Positions 53,582 through 61,504 of a stretch of 64,000 nucleotides of DNA are shown piece by piece. The translations under genes and the position numbers were made by a program. Each line of letters opens with the position of its first letter. Within the stretch, counting starts at the first letter, position 1. The notes beneath the pieces were generated by a model. The model was not told the origin of the DNA, made no database searches, and saw only the letters and a program-made list of their open reading frames with translations. Source of the stretch: Candidatus Aminicenantota bacterium (GTDB lineage Bacteria > Acidobacteriota > Aminicenantia > JAMOAD01); assembly GCA_027061995.1 (NCBI GenBank), contig JAMOUT010000100.1, forward strand, positions 15,254 through 79,253, written 5' to 3'.

Positions 53582-55640
53582 TGTTTAATCTTTTATATAT
53601 ATTATAGTTTGTTAATATGATTTTAACATATTTTCTCGTCTGCGTGAAAGGGATCATCTCAACGAATTCATCGTCCTCAAAATCCTTTAAAATCCGCTTC
53701 CAATGATTAACGCGATGTTCACCCGCATTGTATGCGGCAAGAACAAGATGATTATTTTTCCTGCCGTATAATTCATATAATTTTTTTAAATAATAAACCC
53801 CTAATCTGACATTTATTTCAGGTTTATAAAGATGAGTTTTTCTGATTAGATTCACATGATTTTCCCTTGCCAGTCTTCTTGCGGTATAATACATTATCTG
53901 CATTAACCCTCTTGCTCCGGCGTATGAAAGAGCTCCTTCATTAAAAAGGCTCTCTTGTCTTATCAGGGACAAGACGAGAAGAGGGTCGATTCCGTATTTC
54001 CACGATTCTCTCTTTACCAAATCAAAATATTTCTCGTGAAAGGGATAAGCTATTATAAGATATTTTATGGGGGTTGTAATAGAAAAAGGGTTATGAAGTT
54101 TTACCCGATTGACGATAATAGAATAAAAATCATTGGTTTCATAGTATTTATCCAAAATATAATATTTGGTTTCCTCTGCCGGATAAAGTTTTGATAAAGT
54201 TTTAATCTCTGTTTTATATCCTCTCCTTAAATTATTAACCGCAAAAAAATCCATTCGTTTTAATTCTTTTAAAAAGAAAGGGGTGTAAGGAAGATCCGAG
54301 ACTCTTTTTTCTGTCAAACGATTTATCTTTTTTAATTTTTTTCCGCTTAATTTTTTGCTTGCAAGATTCCCGTAATAATGGTAATAATTATCTTTCACAA
54401 AACCAAAATATTCTTGTTTTAACTTTTTTGATTTTCCGTGAAGTTTTTCTTTTAATTTCAATGACCAATATTTTTCTGATATTAGAGGTTTTTTGATTTC
54501 TTTATAATATTCATATGTTTTTCTTATGTTTCCCATAAAATAATTTATCCAAGCAACCCGTCTTATAATCTCTTTCTTCGGTTGTTTATTATGTTTAATA
54601 TAGTCATCATAAAAATTTTTAGCTTCTCCGAGGTTTAATTTTGAAAAATTAAAATCACCCATTATCAATGATAATTTTTCTTTGTTAACCCCTTTTCTTA
54701 CAAGAGAGTAATAAATCTCTTTAAGATTTTCCAAGCCCCTTCTTTTATAAGATATTCTTAAGATATATTTAGCGGCTTCAGCCCCGATTTCATTATTAAA
54801 ATTAACCTTTAGAAACCATCTTTTCGAATAATTATATGCCCCTCTCTTATAATAGGTTAATCCAATAAGAAAATCCGTTTTGCTGCTGGTTTTAAATTTT
54901 AAAAGCTCTCTTTTAGCTTTTCCGTATTGTCTGTATCTTATAAGGTTTTCAATTCTTTCAATTTTTTCACTCGTTGAAAATTTATTAAAAACAGTCCTTT
55001 TGGTTTTATAGGCTATCTTTGCATACTCGGAAAGTGGGAATGAAATCATTAATCTTCTGTAATAGTAATCCCCTTTTTTCTTGTCTTTAAAATATTTATA
55101 ATATAATTCCCCTTTTAAAAAAAGAGCAAAATCAGGAAAATTCTTTAGAACTCTTATCTCATTGGATTTAAATGTTTCATTTGTTAATTTCCAATATTTT
55201 TTTTCTCTGAATAATTCAAGGCAATTTTTTATTATCAGAGGGTAAAAAGGGGAAAAATAATGTTGTTTGTTTTTTTTACATATTTGCAAGGCTCTATATG
55301 TATAATCTCCTTTTCTATATAATTTAAGGTATAGCAGTGATTTATAATCATTTAAATAAGAGGGGAAATCTATTTTATCCAATGCTTTTTTTGCTTTTTT
55401 TATATTCTTTTTTTTTAAAGCGGAAAAAAAATCCTTGAAAGTATCAAGATAATCTATTTTATGATGACGGGTTTTAAATGAAAGGGTATATGTTTTAACC
55501 ATTTTTGTTTTTCGGGAAAAAGTTATTCTGTTTCTATTAAGAAGATAAAAGACTAAAGAAAAGGCAATAATTAATGCTATGAAAAAAATGACTATGATAA
55601 TAGGAAATATTTTTTTTTTATGATTTAAAATTATAGCCAT
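53565..55640 (-). CDS. Membrane-anchored soluble-lytic-transglycosylase-like (SLT domain) protein
   Basis: A 691-residue protein with one N-terminal membrane anchor (residues 12-33). About 500 residues of alpha-helical, TPR/superhelical type follow (YRYGKAKRELLKF, GAYNYSKRWFLKV), as in Slt70. At about 545-680 is a C-terminal SLT domain with the catalytic glutamate in LSLIRQES (near 560), GARGLMQIM and LAAYNAGEHRVNHW. It should cleave peptidoglycan glycan strands to 1,6-anhydro-muropeptides in the periplasm. The start overlaps the GAF-like gene by 23 bases and the end overlaps the solute-binding protein gene by 17. Confidence 0.9.
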   Translation of the reverse strand: MAIILNHKKKIFPIIIVIFFIALIIAFSLVFYLLNRNRITFSRKTKMVKTYTLSFKTRHHKIDYLDTFKDFFSALKKKNIKKAKKALDKIDFPSYLNDYKSLLYLKLYRKGDYTYRALQICKKNKQHYFSPFYPLIIKNCLELFREKKYWKLTNETFKSNEIRVLKNFPDFALFLKGELYYKYFKDKKKGDYYYRRLMISFPLSEYAKIAYKTKRTVFNKFSTSEKIERIENLIRYRQYGKAKRELLKFKTSSKTDFLIGLTYYKRGAYNYSKRWFLKVNFNNEIGAEAAKYILRISYKRRGLENLKEIYYSLVRKGVNKEKLSLIMGDFNFSKLNLGEAKNFYDDYIKHNKQPKKEIIRRVAWINYFMGNIRKTYEYYKEIKKPLISEKYWSLKLKEKLHGKSKKLKQEYFGFVKDNYYHYYGNLASKKLSGKKLKKINRLTEKRVSDLPYTPFFLKELKRMDFFAVNNLRRGYKTEIKTLSKLYPAEETKYYILDKYYETNDFYSIIVNRVKLHNPFSITTPIKYLIIAYPFHEKYFDLVKRESWKYGIDPLLVLSLIRQESLFNEGALSYAGARGLMQIMYYTARRLARENHVNLIRKTHLYKPEINVRLGVYYLKKLYELYGRKNNHLVLAAYNAGEHRVNHWKRILKDFEDDEFVEMIPFTQTRKYVKIILTNYNIYKRLNNAKEN

Positions 55641-56676
55641 CTAATAGCTTTTTATCCCCTTTTGCTACTTTTTCTATCAGATCTTTTTCAAAATAGTTTT
55701 CTCTCCTCCAGATCTTCTCATCAATTTTATTATAGAAATGGGCGGCTGCTTGATCAATCTCTGTTTTAATATATTTATATATATTACCTTTCTTCGTTCC
55801 TTCATCAATCTTATCTCTGTTATACGAGATAATATCAGATATTATTACCCTTGATAATCTTTGTGCATTCTTATGCTCTTTCTGCTCATCTTCGGATAGG
55901 GGAATAATCTCTTCTATATCCTCTTTCGTGGAATCATCATCCATAAGGTTTTCATCTTTTTTTCTTTTCTTTTGTTCAAAAGAGGCTGTAATCCATTTTT
56001 TAATCGGAAGCAGGTCAAGCGACATTGAAACAACTTCAACAAGAATTTCAAGAATATCTTTGTTTCTTATCTCCTCCCCTTTATTATCAATATAAATAAC
56101 AGCCATCGGTTTTCCTTTAACTTTAAGGGGAAGAACAAAGATTGTGTTTGTTTCGGGTGGCTCGAATTTTTTTAATAAAATATATTCTTCACTAAACTTG
56201 TCCACGCCACCGAAATATGTTTCTCCTTTTTCAAAAACAAATTTTAAAGAGGTGTCTAATGAATTAGGCATCAATATATTTTTTGATTTTTTTGCCTTTG
56301 TCCCCCAAGATTTAAAACAAACTATTTTTTCCCCTTTTTTAATAAAAAAATATGCTCTTGTTGTATATTTTTTTAAACCTTCCATCAGTAAATCAAGAAT
56401 CTTCGATTGTGTGTCCGATTCACCGATTTTTTTTACCAACTCCTTAAAATCACCTAAGTCCGCACTTTCTTGCATTACCTCTTTTTTGTCGGATTGCTGT
56501 AACTCTTTTAGTTTTTCAATCTCATCAGCGGTTAATTCTGTTTTTAATTTTTCTTTGAAGGTTCTTGATATATTTGTTATTTCAATAAAAACTTTTTCAA
56601 AATCTTTTTCAACTTTTTTTAATTTTTGTTCTATGATCTCTTCAACGATTTCCTGTGGTTTTTTTATATCTTTCAT
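55618..56676 (-). CDS. Coiled-coil / GAF-like protein of unknown function
   Basis: A 352-residue soluble protein. Residues 1-75 are charged coiled coil, residues about 85-230 match a GAF-like fold (ILDLLMEGLKKYTTRAYFF, then FVLPLKVKGKPMAVIYIDN), and an acidic linker is followed by a helical C-terminus. The piece ARRLSRxxxSDIxxYNRDKIDEGxKKGN (here AQRLSRVIISDIISYNRDKI) resembles a segment I know from hypothetical GAF proteins of Acidobacteriota and deltaproteobacteria. No ligand residues can be named. It lies 16 bases after guaA and overlaps the transglycosylase gene by 23 bases. AAGAGG serves as ribosome-binding site. Confidence 0.65.
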   Translation of the reverse strand: MKDIKKPQEIVEEIIEQKLKKVEKDFEKVFIEITNISRTFKEKLKTELTADEIEKLKELQQSDKKEVMQESADLGDFKELVKKIGESDTQSKILDLLMEGLKKYTTRAYFFIKKGEKIVCFKSWGTKAKKSKNILMPNSLDTSLKFVFEKGETYFGGVDKFSEEYILLKKFEPPETNTIFVLPLKVKGKPMAVIYIDNKGEEIRNKDILEILVEVVSMSLDLLPIKKWITASFEQKKRKKDENLMDDDSTKEDIEEIIPLSEDEQKEHKNAQRLSRVIISDIISYNRDKIDEGTKKGNIYKYIKTEIDQAAAHFYNKIDEKIWRRENYFEKDLIEKVAKGDKKLLDGYNFKS

Positions 56677-56692
56677 TTTAAACCTCTTAATA

Positions 56693-58225
56693 TTATTCCC
56701 ATTCTATTGTTCCCGGAGGTTTTGCCGTTATATCATAAACGACTCTATTAATCCCTCTTACCTCATTTACAATACGGGTTGAAATTTTTTGTAAAAGTTC
56801 ATGAGGAGCCTTATACCAATTTGCCGTCATTCCGTCCGAAGATACTACCATTCTGACAGCGCACACATTTTCGTAAGTTCTTTTGTCTCCCATGACCCCG
56901 ACGCTTTTTATAGGCAATAACACACCGAAAGCTTGCCAAAGTTCATCATAAATTCCGGCTTTTTTCACCTCTTCTCTAATTATAAAATCAGCTTCCTGTA
57001 ATTTTCTAACATTTGTTTTTGTAATTTCACCCGGTATTCTTACCGCAAGACCGGGACCGGGGAAAGGGTGCCTCTTTATAAACCATTCATCAAGACCAAG
57101 AATTTTTCCAACCTCTCGCACCTCATCTTTAAAAAGTTCTCTTAAAGGTTCCACAAGTTCCATCTTTAGTTTTTTGGGCAATCCCCCGACATTATGATGA
57201 CTTTTTATTACTGCGGAGGGTCCTTTTACCGAGCTGCTTTCTATAACATCGGGATAAGTCGTTCCCTGGGCGAAAAATCTGATTGATTTGAAGTCTTTCG
57301 CTTTTTTATAAAAAATATCTATAAATGTTTTCCCTATTATTTTCCTTTTCTTTTCGGGAGAAGTTATCCCTTTAAGCCTTTGAAAAAATATTTTCGAGCT
57401 TTTTACGGGATACACTTTTATATTAAGTTTTTTAAATTCGGAAATCAATTCTTCTCCCTCTTTTTTTCTTAAAAGCCCGGTATCAACAAAAACCGGTATT
57501 AGATTTTTCCCAACCGCTTTATACAGTAAAACAGCGGCGACAGCCGAATCAACTCCACCGCTTAACCCCAAAAGCACTTTCTCGTCTCCTATCTTTTCTT
57601 TCAGCTCTTTAACACTTTTTTCCACGAATGATTCCATTGTCCAGTCAGGTTTTATTCTTGCAATATCATAGAGAAAGTTTTTGAGAAAAATCTTACCTTT
57701 TGTCGTATGGGCGACCTCAGGATGAAATTGAACTCCGTAAATTTTCAGATTCTTATTCTCTATTACAGTGTTAGGAGTATTGGCCGTTGCTCCGATTGAA
57801 GAAAAACCTTCGGGTAATTTAACAACTTCATCACCATGGCTCATCCAAACCTGCTCCCCCTCTTTCAAATCTTTAAAGATAGGTGATTTTTTTAAAATGT
57901 TAAGTTTTGCAAAACCAAATTCCCTCTTTTTGGTGCTTCCGATTTTTCCTCCGAGAAGGTAAGCTATTAACTGTAAACCATAGCAAATACCGAGAATAGG
58001 AATATTCATTGAAAAAACATTTTTATCTATCATGGGGGCATCTTTATCATAAACACTTGAAGGTCCTCCCGACAAAATAATAGCGGCAGGATTAAGTTCC
58101 TTAATCTTTTTTTCAGAAATATTGTAAGGGTGAATTTCACAATAAATATTCAGTTCACGGACTCTTCTTGCTATTAACTTTGTGTATTGAGAACCGAAAT
58201 CAAGAATAAGAACAAAATTTTTCAT
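56693..58225 (-). CDS. guaA: GMP synthase (glutamine-hydrolysing)
   Basis: Converts XMP to GMP with ATP and glutamine. At 510 residues it has the normal two-part architecture. A class I glutamine amidotransferase (residues 1-190) has the nucleophile in GICYGLQL and VQFHPEV. The ATP pyrophosphatase has the P-loop LGLSGGVDSAVAA and HHNVGGLP, and the dimerisation domain ends with the family C-terminus PGTIEWE. The ATG at 58225 is preferred: a promoter ends five bases upstream and the TTG at 58240 lies in the spacer region next to it. It heads the minus-strand run to rimI. Confidence 0.97.
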   Translation of the reverse strand: MKNFVLILDFGSQYTKLIARRVRELNIYCEIHPYNISEKKIKELNPAAIILSGGPSSVYDKDAPMIDKNVFSMNIPILGICYGLQLIAYLLGGKIGSTKKREFGFAKLNILKKSPIFKDLKEGEQVWMSHGDEVVKLPEGFSSIGATANTPNTVIENKNLKIYGVQFHPEVAHTTKGKIFLKNFLYDIARIKPDWTMESFVEKSVKELKEKIGDEKVLLGLSGGVDSAVAAVLLYKAVGKNLIPVFVDTGLLRKKEGEELISEFKKLNIKVYPVKSSKIFFQRLKGITSPEKKRKIIGKTFIDIFYKKAKDFKSIRFFAQGTTYPDVIESSSVKGPSAVIKSHHNVGGLPKKLKMELVEPLRELFKDEVREVGKILGLDEWFIKRHPFPGPGLAVRIPGEITKTNVRKLQEADFIIREEVKKAGIYDELWQAFGVLLPIKSVGVMGDKRTYENVCAVRMVVSSDGMTANWYKAPHELLQKISTRIVNEVRGINRVVYDITAKPPGTIEWE

Positions 58226-58230
58226 ATGAA

Positions 58231-58259
58231 AATATAACAAATCCGACAGTTTTTGTAAA
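58231..58259 (-). promoter_or_regulatory. guaA promoter, leaderless
   Basis: On the minus strand TTTACA (58259-58254), 17 bp, then the extended -10 TG-T-TATATT ending at 58231. Five bases later is the ATG (58225). A further TTGACT lies slightly upstream but at poor spacing. No purine riboswitch is present. Confidence 0.7.
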
Positions 58260-58650
58260 GAAAGTCAAGCTTTCCCCTAAAAACCCTAAAAATCGAATAA
58301 CAACCGTAAAAACAGTAGTTTGAAAAATATTTCCCTATATAGAAGAGTATTCTGCACACCAGATTTTAGAAAGCATCAGCTGTTGTCTGAAAAATCAATC
58401 GGTTGTTCCGGCTTTCAAAGGAGACTTAAATTCAAAGGGAGAGTTTTTTTCAGAAGCAAAAAAGATTGGTTTTTATTCCTGTTTTTTCCGTAACAGATAT
58501 TTTTTTACTATTTTTATAATAATATTTATCGTTTCGCTCTTAAAATTTCCCGTTATTATTTTATGGTTAGCCATTAATCCTCTTTTCCTCTTATATCTTT
58601 TGGTTTTCACGGGAGTTCTAAAAACTTGATTTTATTAATAAATGTTTTTA
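58260..58650. other. Divergent intergenic region, nothing recognised
   Basis: About 390 bases between the guaA and patatin promoters. It is AT-rich with mixed T-tracts, no credible open frame, no tRNA-like fold and no tandem repeat. A small RNA cannot be excluded but I see no support for one. Confidence 0.5.
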
Positions 58651-58659
58651 TGTTAGAAT
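58651..58659 (+). promoter_or_regulatory. Extended -10 promoter of the patatin gene, leaderless
   Basis: TG-T-TAGAAT (58651-58659) ends six bases before the ATG at 58666; the -35 (TTTATT, 17 bp upstream) is weak. No Shine-Dalgarno sequence is seen. Confidence 0.5.
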
Positions 58660-58665
58660 TATTAC

Positions 58666-59592
58666 ATGCAAACAATCATTAAACTACTAAGGAAAAAATC
58701 GAAAATCGCCCTTGTTCTCGGTGGTGGAGGTGCAAGGGGAATTGCTCATCTCGGAGTATTAAAATTTCTTGAGGAAAACGGATATGATTTTGATTTTATA
58801 GTGGGAACATCTGCCGGTGCTATTTTCGGAGCTTTATATTTGAAAACACTTAATATTAAAACCACGGTCGATGAATATCTTACTTTGATGGAAGAGGATA
58901 AAGACAAAAGTAATATTTTTAAAATAAATAATGAAGATAAAAGAACTCTACTTTCCAATTTAAAAGAGAAATATTACACTGCAAAAGCTCTTTTTAAAAA
59001 AGGGATGTTTGAATCAACCAATGTTGAAAACTCCTATAAAAAACTTTTTAAAAACTATGATTTTCAAGACCTGCAAAAAAAAATATATATGGTATCCACC
59101 GATTTAATAAGCGGAAAAGATGTTGTTTTTTCAAAAGGCCCCCTGCTTCCCGCATTAATGGCAACTTCAGCTTTGCCCGGTGTTTTTCCCCCTGTAGAAT
59201 ATAAAGATTTTTATCTCATAGACGGAGGACCCACCCAAAAATTACCGTCAATCATTGCAAGAGCGTTAGGTGCCGACAAAATTTTTGCAATAGATGTAGG
59301 GAGTAAATTCAGAAAAATTTCCGTTCATCCTGAAGGGGTGAAAATAATCCTGAGAAGCGAAGAGATAATCTCACATAGGCTCCATAAGTTAAACAAATAT
59401 TTTGCGGATTTTCTCCTTGAGCCTGATGTCAAAAAATATAAATGGTATGATTTTGATAATTTTAATAGTCTTTTTGAAGCCGGATATAGAGAAGCTGAAT
59501 TAAACAACAGTAAGATTAAGGATTTTTTTAATAAGAATAAAAAAACGAATAAAAACGGAATCGAACCTGTAAAGGAATTTATATTATTATAA
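58666..59592 (+). CDS. Patatin-like phospholipase, RssA/YchK type
   Basis: A 308-residue cytoplasmic patatin-like serine hydrolase. The oxyanion loop LVLGGGGARGIAHLGVL, the nucleophile GTSAGAIFG (Ser near 49) and the catalytic Asp in LIDGGP (near 186) complete the Ser-Asp dyad. ALPGVFPPVEY is the usual strand before it. Such enzymes act as phospholipases or lysophospholipases; the bacterial RssA group has no agreed substrate. The next gene, a histidine phosphatase, starts four bases after the stop, and the Xer recombinase follows. Confidence 0.92.
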   Translation: MQTIIKLLRKKSKIALVLGGGGARGIAHLGVLKFLEENGYDFDFIVGTSAGAIFGALYLKTLNIKTTVDEYLTLMEEDKDKSNIFKINNEDKRTLLSNLKEKYYTAKALFKKGMFESTNVENSYKKLFKNYDFQDLQKKIYMVSTDLISGKDVVFSKGPLLPALMATSALPGVFPPVEYKDFYLIDGGPTQKLPSIIARALGADKIFAIDVGSKFRKISVHPEGVKIILRSEEIISHRLHKLNKYFADFLLEPDVKKYKWYDFDNFNSLFEAGYREAELNNSKIKDFFNKNKKTNKNGIEPVKEFILL

Positions 59593-59596
59593 AACG

Positions 59597-60217
59597 ATGA
59601 AAAGGATATATCTTATCAGACACGGGGAAACAGAATCAAACAGAAGAGGGATATTCAGGGGAAGGCTTGACATTCCGCTTTCAGATACAGGGGAAAAACA
59701 AGCCGAAAGCCTGAAAAAATATTTTAAAAACATTAGTATTGAGATTGTTTTTTCAAGTCCACTTAAAAGAGCATTGAAAACAGCGGAAATAGCTTTTAAC
59801 CAAAAGCAAATTATAAAAGAGGAATTAATAAATAATCTTGATTTGGGAGATTGGAGCGGAGTTGAAAAAGAGAAAATAAGAGTGAATTTTCCGGAAAAAT
59901 GGAATATATGGAAAAAATCTCCGGAAGAAATCAAGTTTCCCAATGGTGAAACATTAAACGATGTTTACAAAAGAGCCGAGATGTTTTTAACCAAAATATT
60001 GAAAATGAAAGAGGAAAACATAGTTGTTGTATCTCACAGATCCGTTATAAAAATTATTTTATCAGCTGCTCTCGGAATAAAGGATAACTATTTTTGGAAA
60101 TTTCATCTTGATAATGCATCTGTTTCAACTTTGATTAATTTGGAAGAACGGGGTTGGACATTATATAACCTTAATTATACATCACATTTGGATAATTTTA
60201 CCACCGAATGGTTTTAG
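59597..60217 (+). CDS. Histidine phosphatase family protein (phosphoglycerate mutase-like)
   Basis: A 206-residue branch-1 histidine phosphatase. YLIRHGETESNRRG carries the catalytic histidine (near residue 8). SSPLKRALKTAE, LDLGDWSG, FPNGETLNDV and VVSHRSVIKII follow in the order seen in cobalamin-pathway CobC, GpmB and fructose-2,6-bisphosphatase-like enzymes. The second catalytic His is in SHRS. The substrate cannot be decided; no cobalamin gene is near. It starts four bases after the patatin gene and its TAG directly precedes the recombinase ATG. Confidence 0.88.
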   Translation: MKRIYLIRHGETESNRRGIFRGRLDIPLSDTGEKQAESLKKYFKNISIEIVFSSPLKRALKTAEIAFNQKQIIKEELINNLDLGDWSGVEKEKIRVNFPEKWNIWKKSPEEIKFPNGETLNDVYKRAEMFLTKILKMKEENIVVVSHRSVIKIILSAALGIKDNYFWKFHLDNASVSTLINLEERGWTLYNLNYTSHLDNFTTEWF

Positions 60218-61090
60218 ATGAAAGATGAGATTTTGAAATTCCTTAATTATTTAAAGTATGAAAAAAACAGTTCTATTCACACAATAAAAAATTATAATTT
60301 TGATCTTAATCAATTCACCGATTTCATCGGAGATAAAAAAGCGGAGGATATAATTCCTCTTGATATCAGACGATTTATAATCCATCTGTCCGAGAAAGGG
60401 GAAAAGAAAACAAGTATCGCAAGGAAACTATCATCTTTAAGGTCATTTTATAAATATTTAATCAGAGTAAAATCGGTTAAAAACAATCCCGCCGAAATAA
60501 TTCCTCTTCCGAAACTTGACAAACCGCTTCCGAAATTTTTAACTGAAAACCAGGTTGGAGATCTGCTTGAAGAAAAAAATCAAAAAAGAAATCTGACAAA
60601 AATCAGAGATGAAGCTATTCTTGAGCTCCTTTATGCCACGGGGATGAGAATTTCCGAACTTATTAATATCACCCTTGAAGATATTGATTTTAAAAGGGAA
60701 CAAATCAGGTTAAAGGGAAAAGGGAAAAAGGAGAGGATTGTTTTATTCGGAAAATTCGCTCAAAAAAAATTAGCACTCTATATGAAAGAGAGAAGTAAAC
60801 TTAAAATTAAAAACAATTATCTGTTTTTAAATAGATTCGGGGAAAAGCTGAGTTCCCGTTATATCCAAAAGATGCTGAAAAAATATCTCGCATTGTCAAA
60901 TATAGGGTCTGATATAACCCCTCATTCATTAAGACACTCATTTGCAACTCATCTATTATCAAGAGGTGCCGACCTTAGAACAATCCAAGAGCTTCTGGGG
61001 CATTCAAGCTTAAATACAACTCAAAGATACACTCATCTGAATTTAAAACAGATTATAGATGAATATAAAAAATTTGATCCGAGGAAATAA
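60218..61090 (+). CDS. xerC: Tyrosine recombinase XerC/XerD
   Basis: A 290-residue chromosome-dimer-resolution-type recombinase. An N-terminal SAM-like core-binding domain (residues 1-90, SIHTIKNYNFDLNQF) precedes the catalytic domain with all expected residues: Arg in ATGMRISEL (near 144), the beta-hairpin Lys in KGKGKKER, HSLRHSFATHL (His and Arg near 235-238), His in LGHSSLNTT, and Tyr in RYTHL near 270. Size and lack of extra domains favour Xer over a phage integrase. I cannot tell XerC from XerD, and only one is present here. It is the third gene of the patatin operon. No convincing dif site is in the window. Confidence 0.92.
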   Translation: MKDEILKFLNYLKYEKNSSIHTIKNYNFDLNQFTDFIGDKKAEDIIPLDIRRFIIHLSEKGEKKTSIARKLSSLRSFYKYLIRVKSVKNNPAEIIPLPKLDKPLPKFLTENQVGDLLEEKNQKRNLTKIRDEAILELLYATGMRISELINITLEDIDFKREQIRLKGKGKKERIVLFGKFAQKKLALYMKERSKLKIKNNYLFLNRFGEKLSSRYIQKMLKKYLALSNIGSDITPHSLRHSFATHLLSRGADLRTIQELLGHSSLNTTQRYTHLNLKQIIDEYKKFDPRK

Positions 61091-61492
61091 TTAATACAAC
61101 CCCTCTTTTTCCAATTTTTCTTTTATAATAATAACCATGTCAAAAACATGTTGTCTTAGGTATTTTTCATGTTCGGGAATTCTTTGCCCGAGAACTGTTT
61201 CCGCAAACGAATTAAAATCTGTTATATTCGGGGAAGCTTTAAAGATTTCAAGTATTTCAAAAATATCTTCAAGGATTGCATCCGCAAAGGAAGATACAAG
61301 CCATGCTCCCGGATGAATTTTTCCATAGTATTCAAGGTGATATTTAATAGAAGCTATGGCTCTATCAATAAAATTAAAATAATCATCGGTCGCTACTCCG
61401 CATTTCGGACATTCTGTTCCCCCTTTTTTATAAGGGATAAAATTAACTCCGCAACGGGGGCATTGATAATCATAAGCTATATGCAATGACAT
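61091..61492 (-). CDS. Zinc-ribbon protein of unknown function
   Basis: A 133-residue protein. Residues 10-32 hold a C4 zinc ribbon (CPRC and, 13 residues later, CPKC); the rest is mainly helical (FIDRAIASIKYHLEYYG, ILEDIFEILEIFKAS, YLRQHVFDMVIIIKEKLE). I know no defined family for this arrangement. GGAG precedes the ATG. It lies 12 bases after the exported amidohydrolase and ends directly against the converging xerC stop. A small regulatory or structural protein is likely but unproven. Confidence 0.6.
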   Translation of the reverse strand: MSLHIAYDYQCPRCGVNFIPYKKGGTECPKCGVATDDYFNFIDRAIASIKYHLEYYGKIHPGAWLVSSFADAILEDIFEILEIFKASPNITDFNSFAETVLGQRIPEHEKYLRQHVFDMVIIIKEKLEKEGLY

Positions 61493-61504
61493 ATTATTAT
61501 CTCC

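Noticed and set aside
58631-58659. dif-like Xer recombination site before the patatin operon
   Set aside because: TTATGTTAGAA resembles one dif arm, but the other arm and centre do not match and the stretch is better explained as an extended -10.
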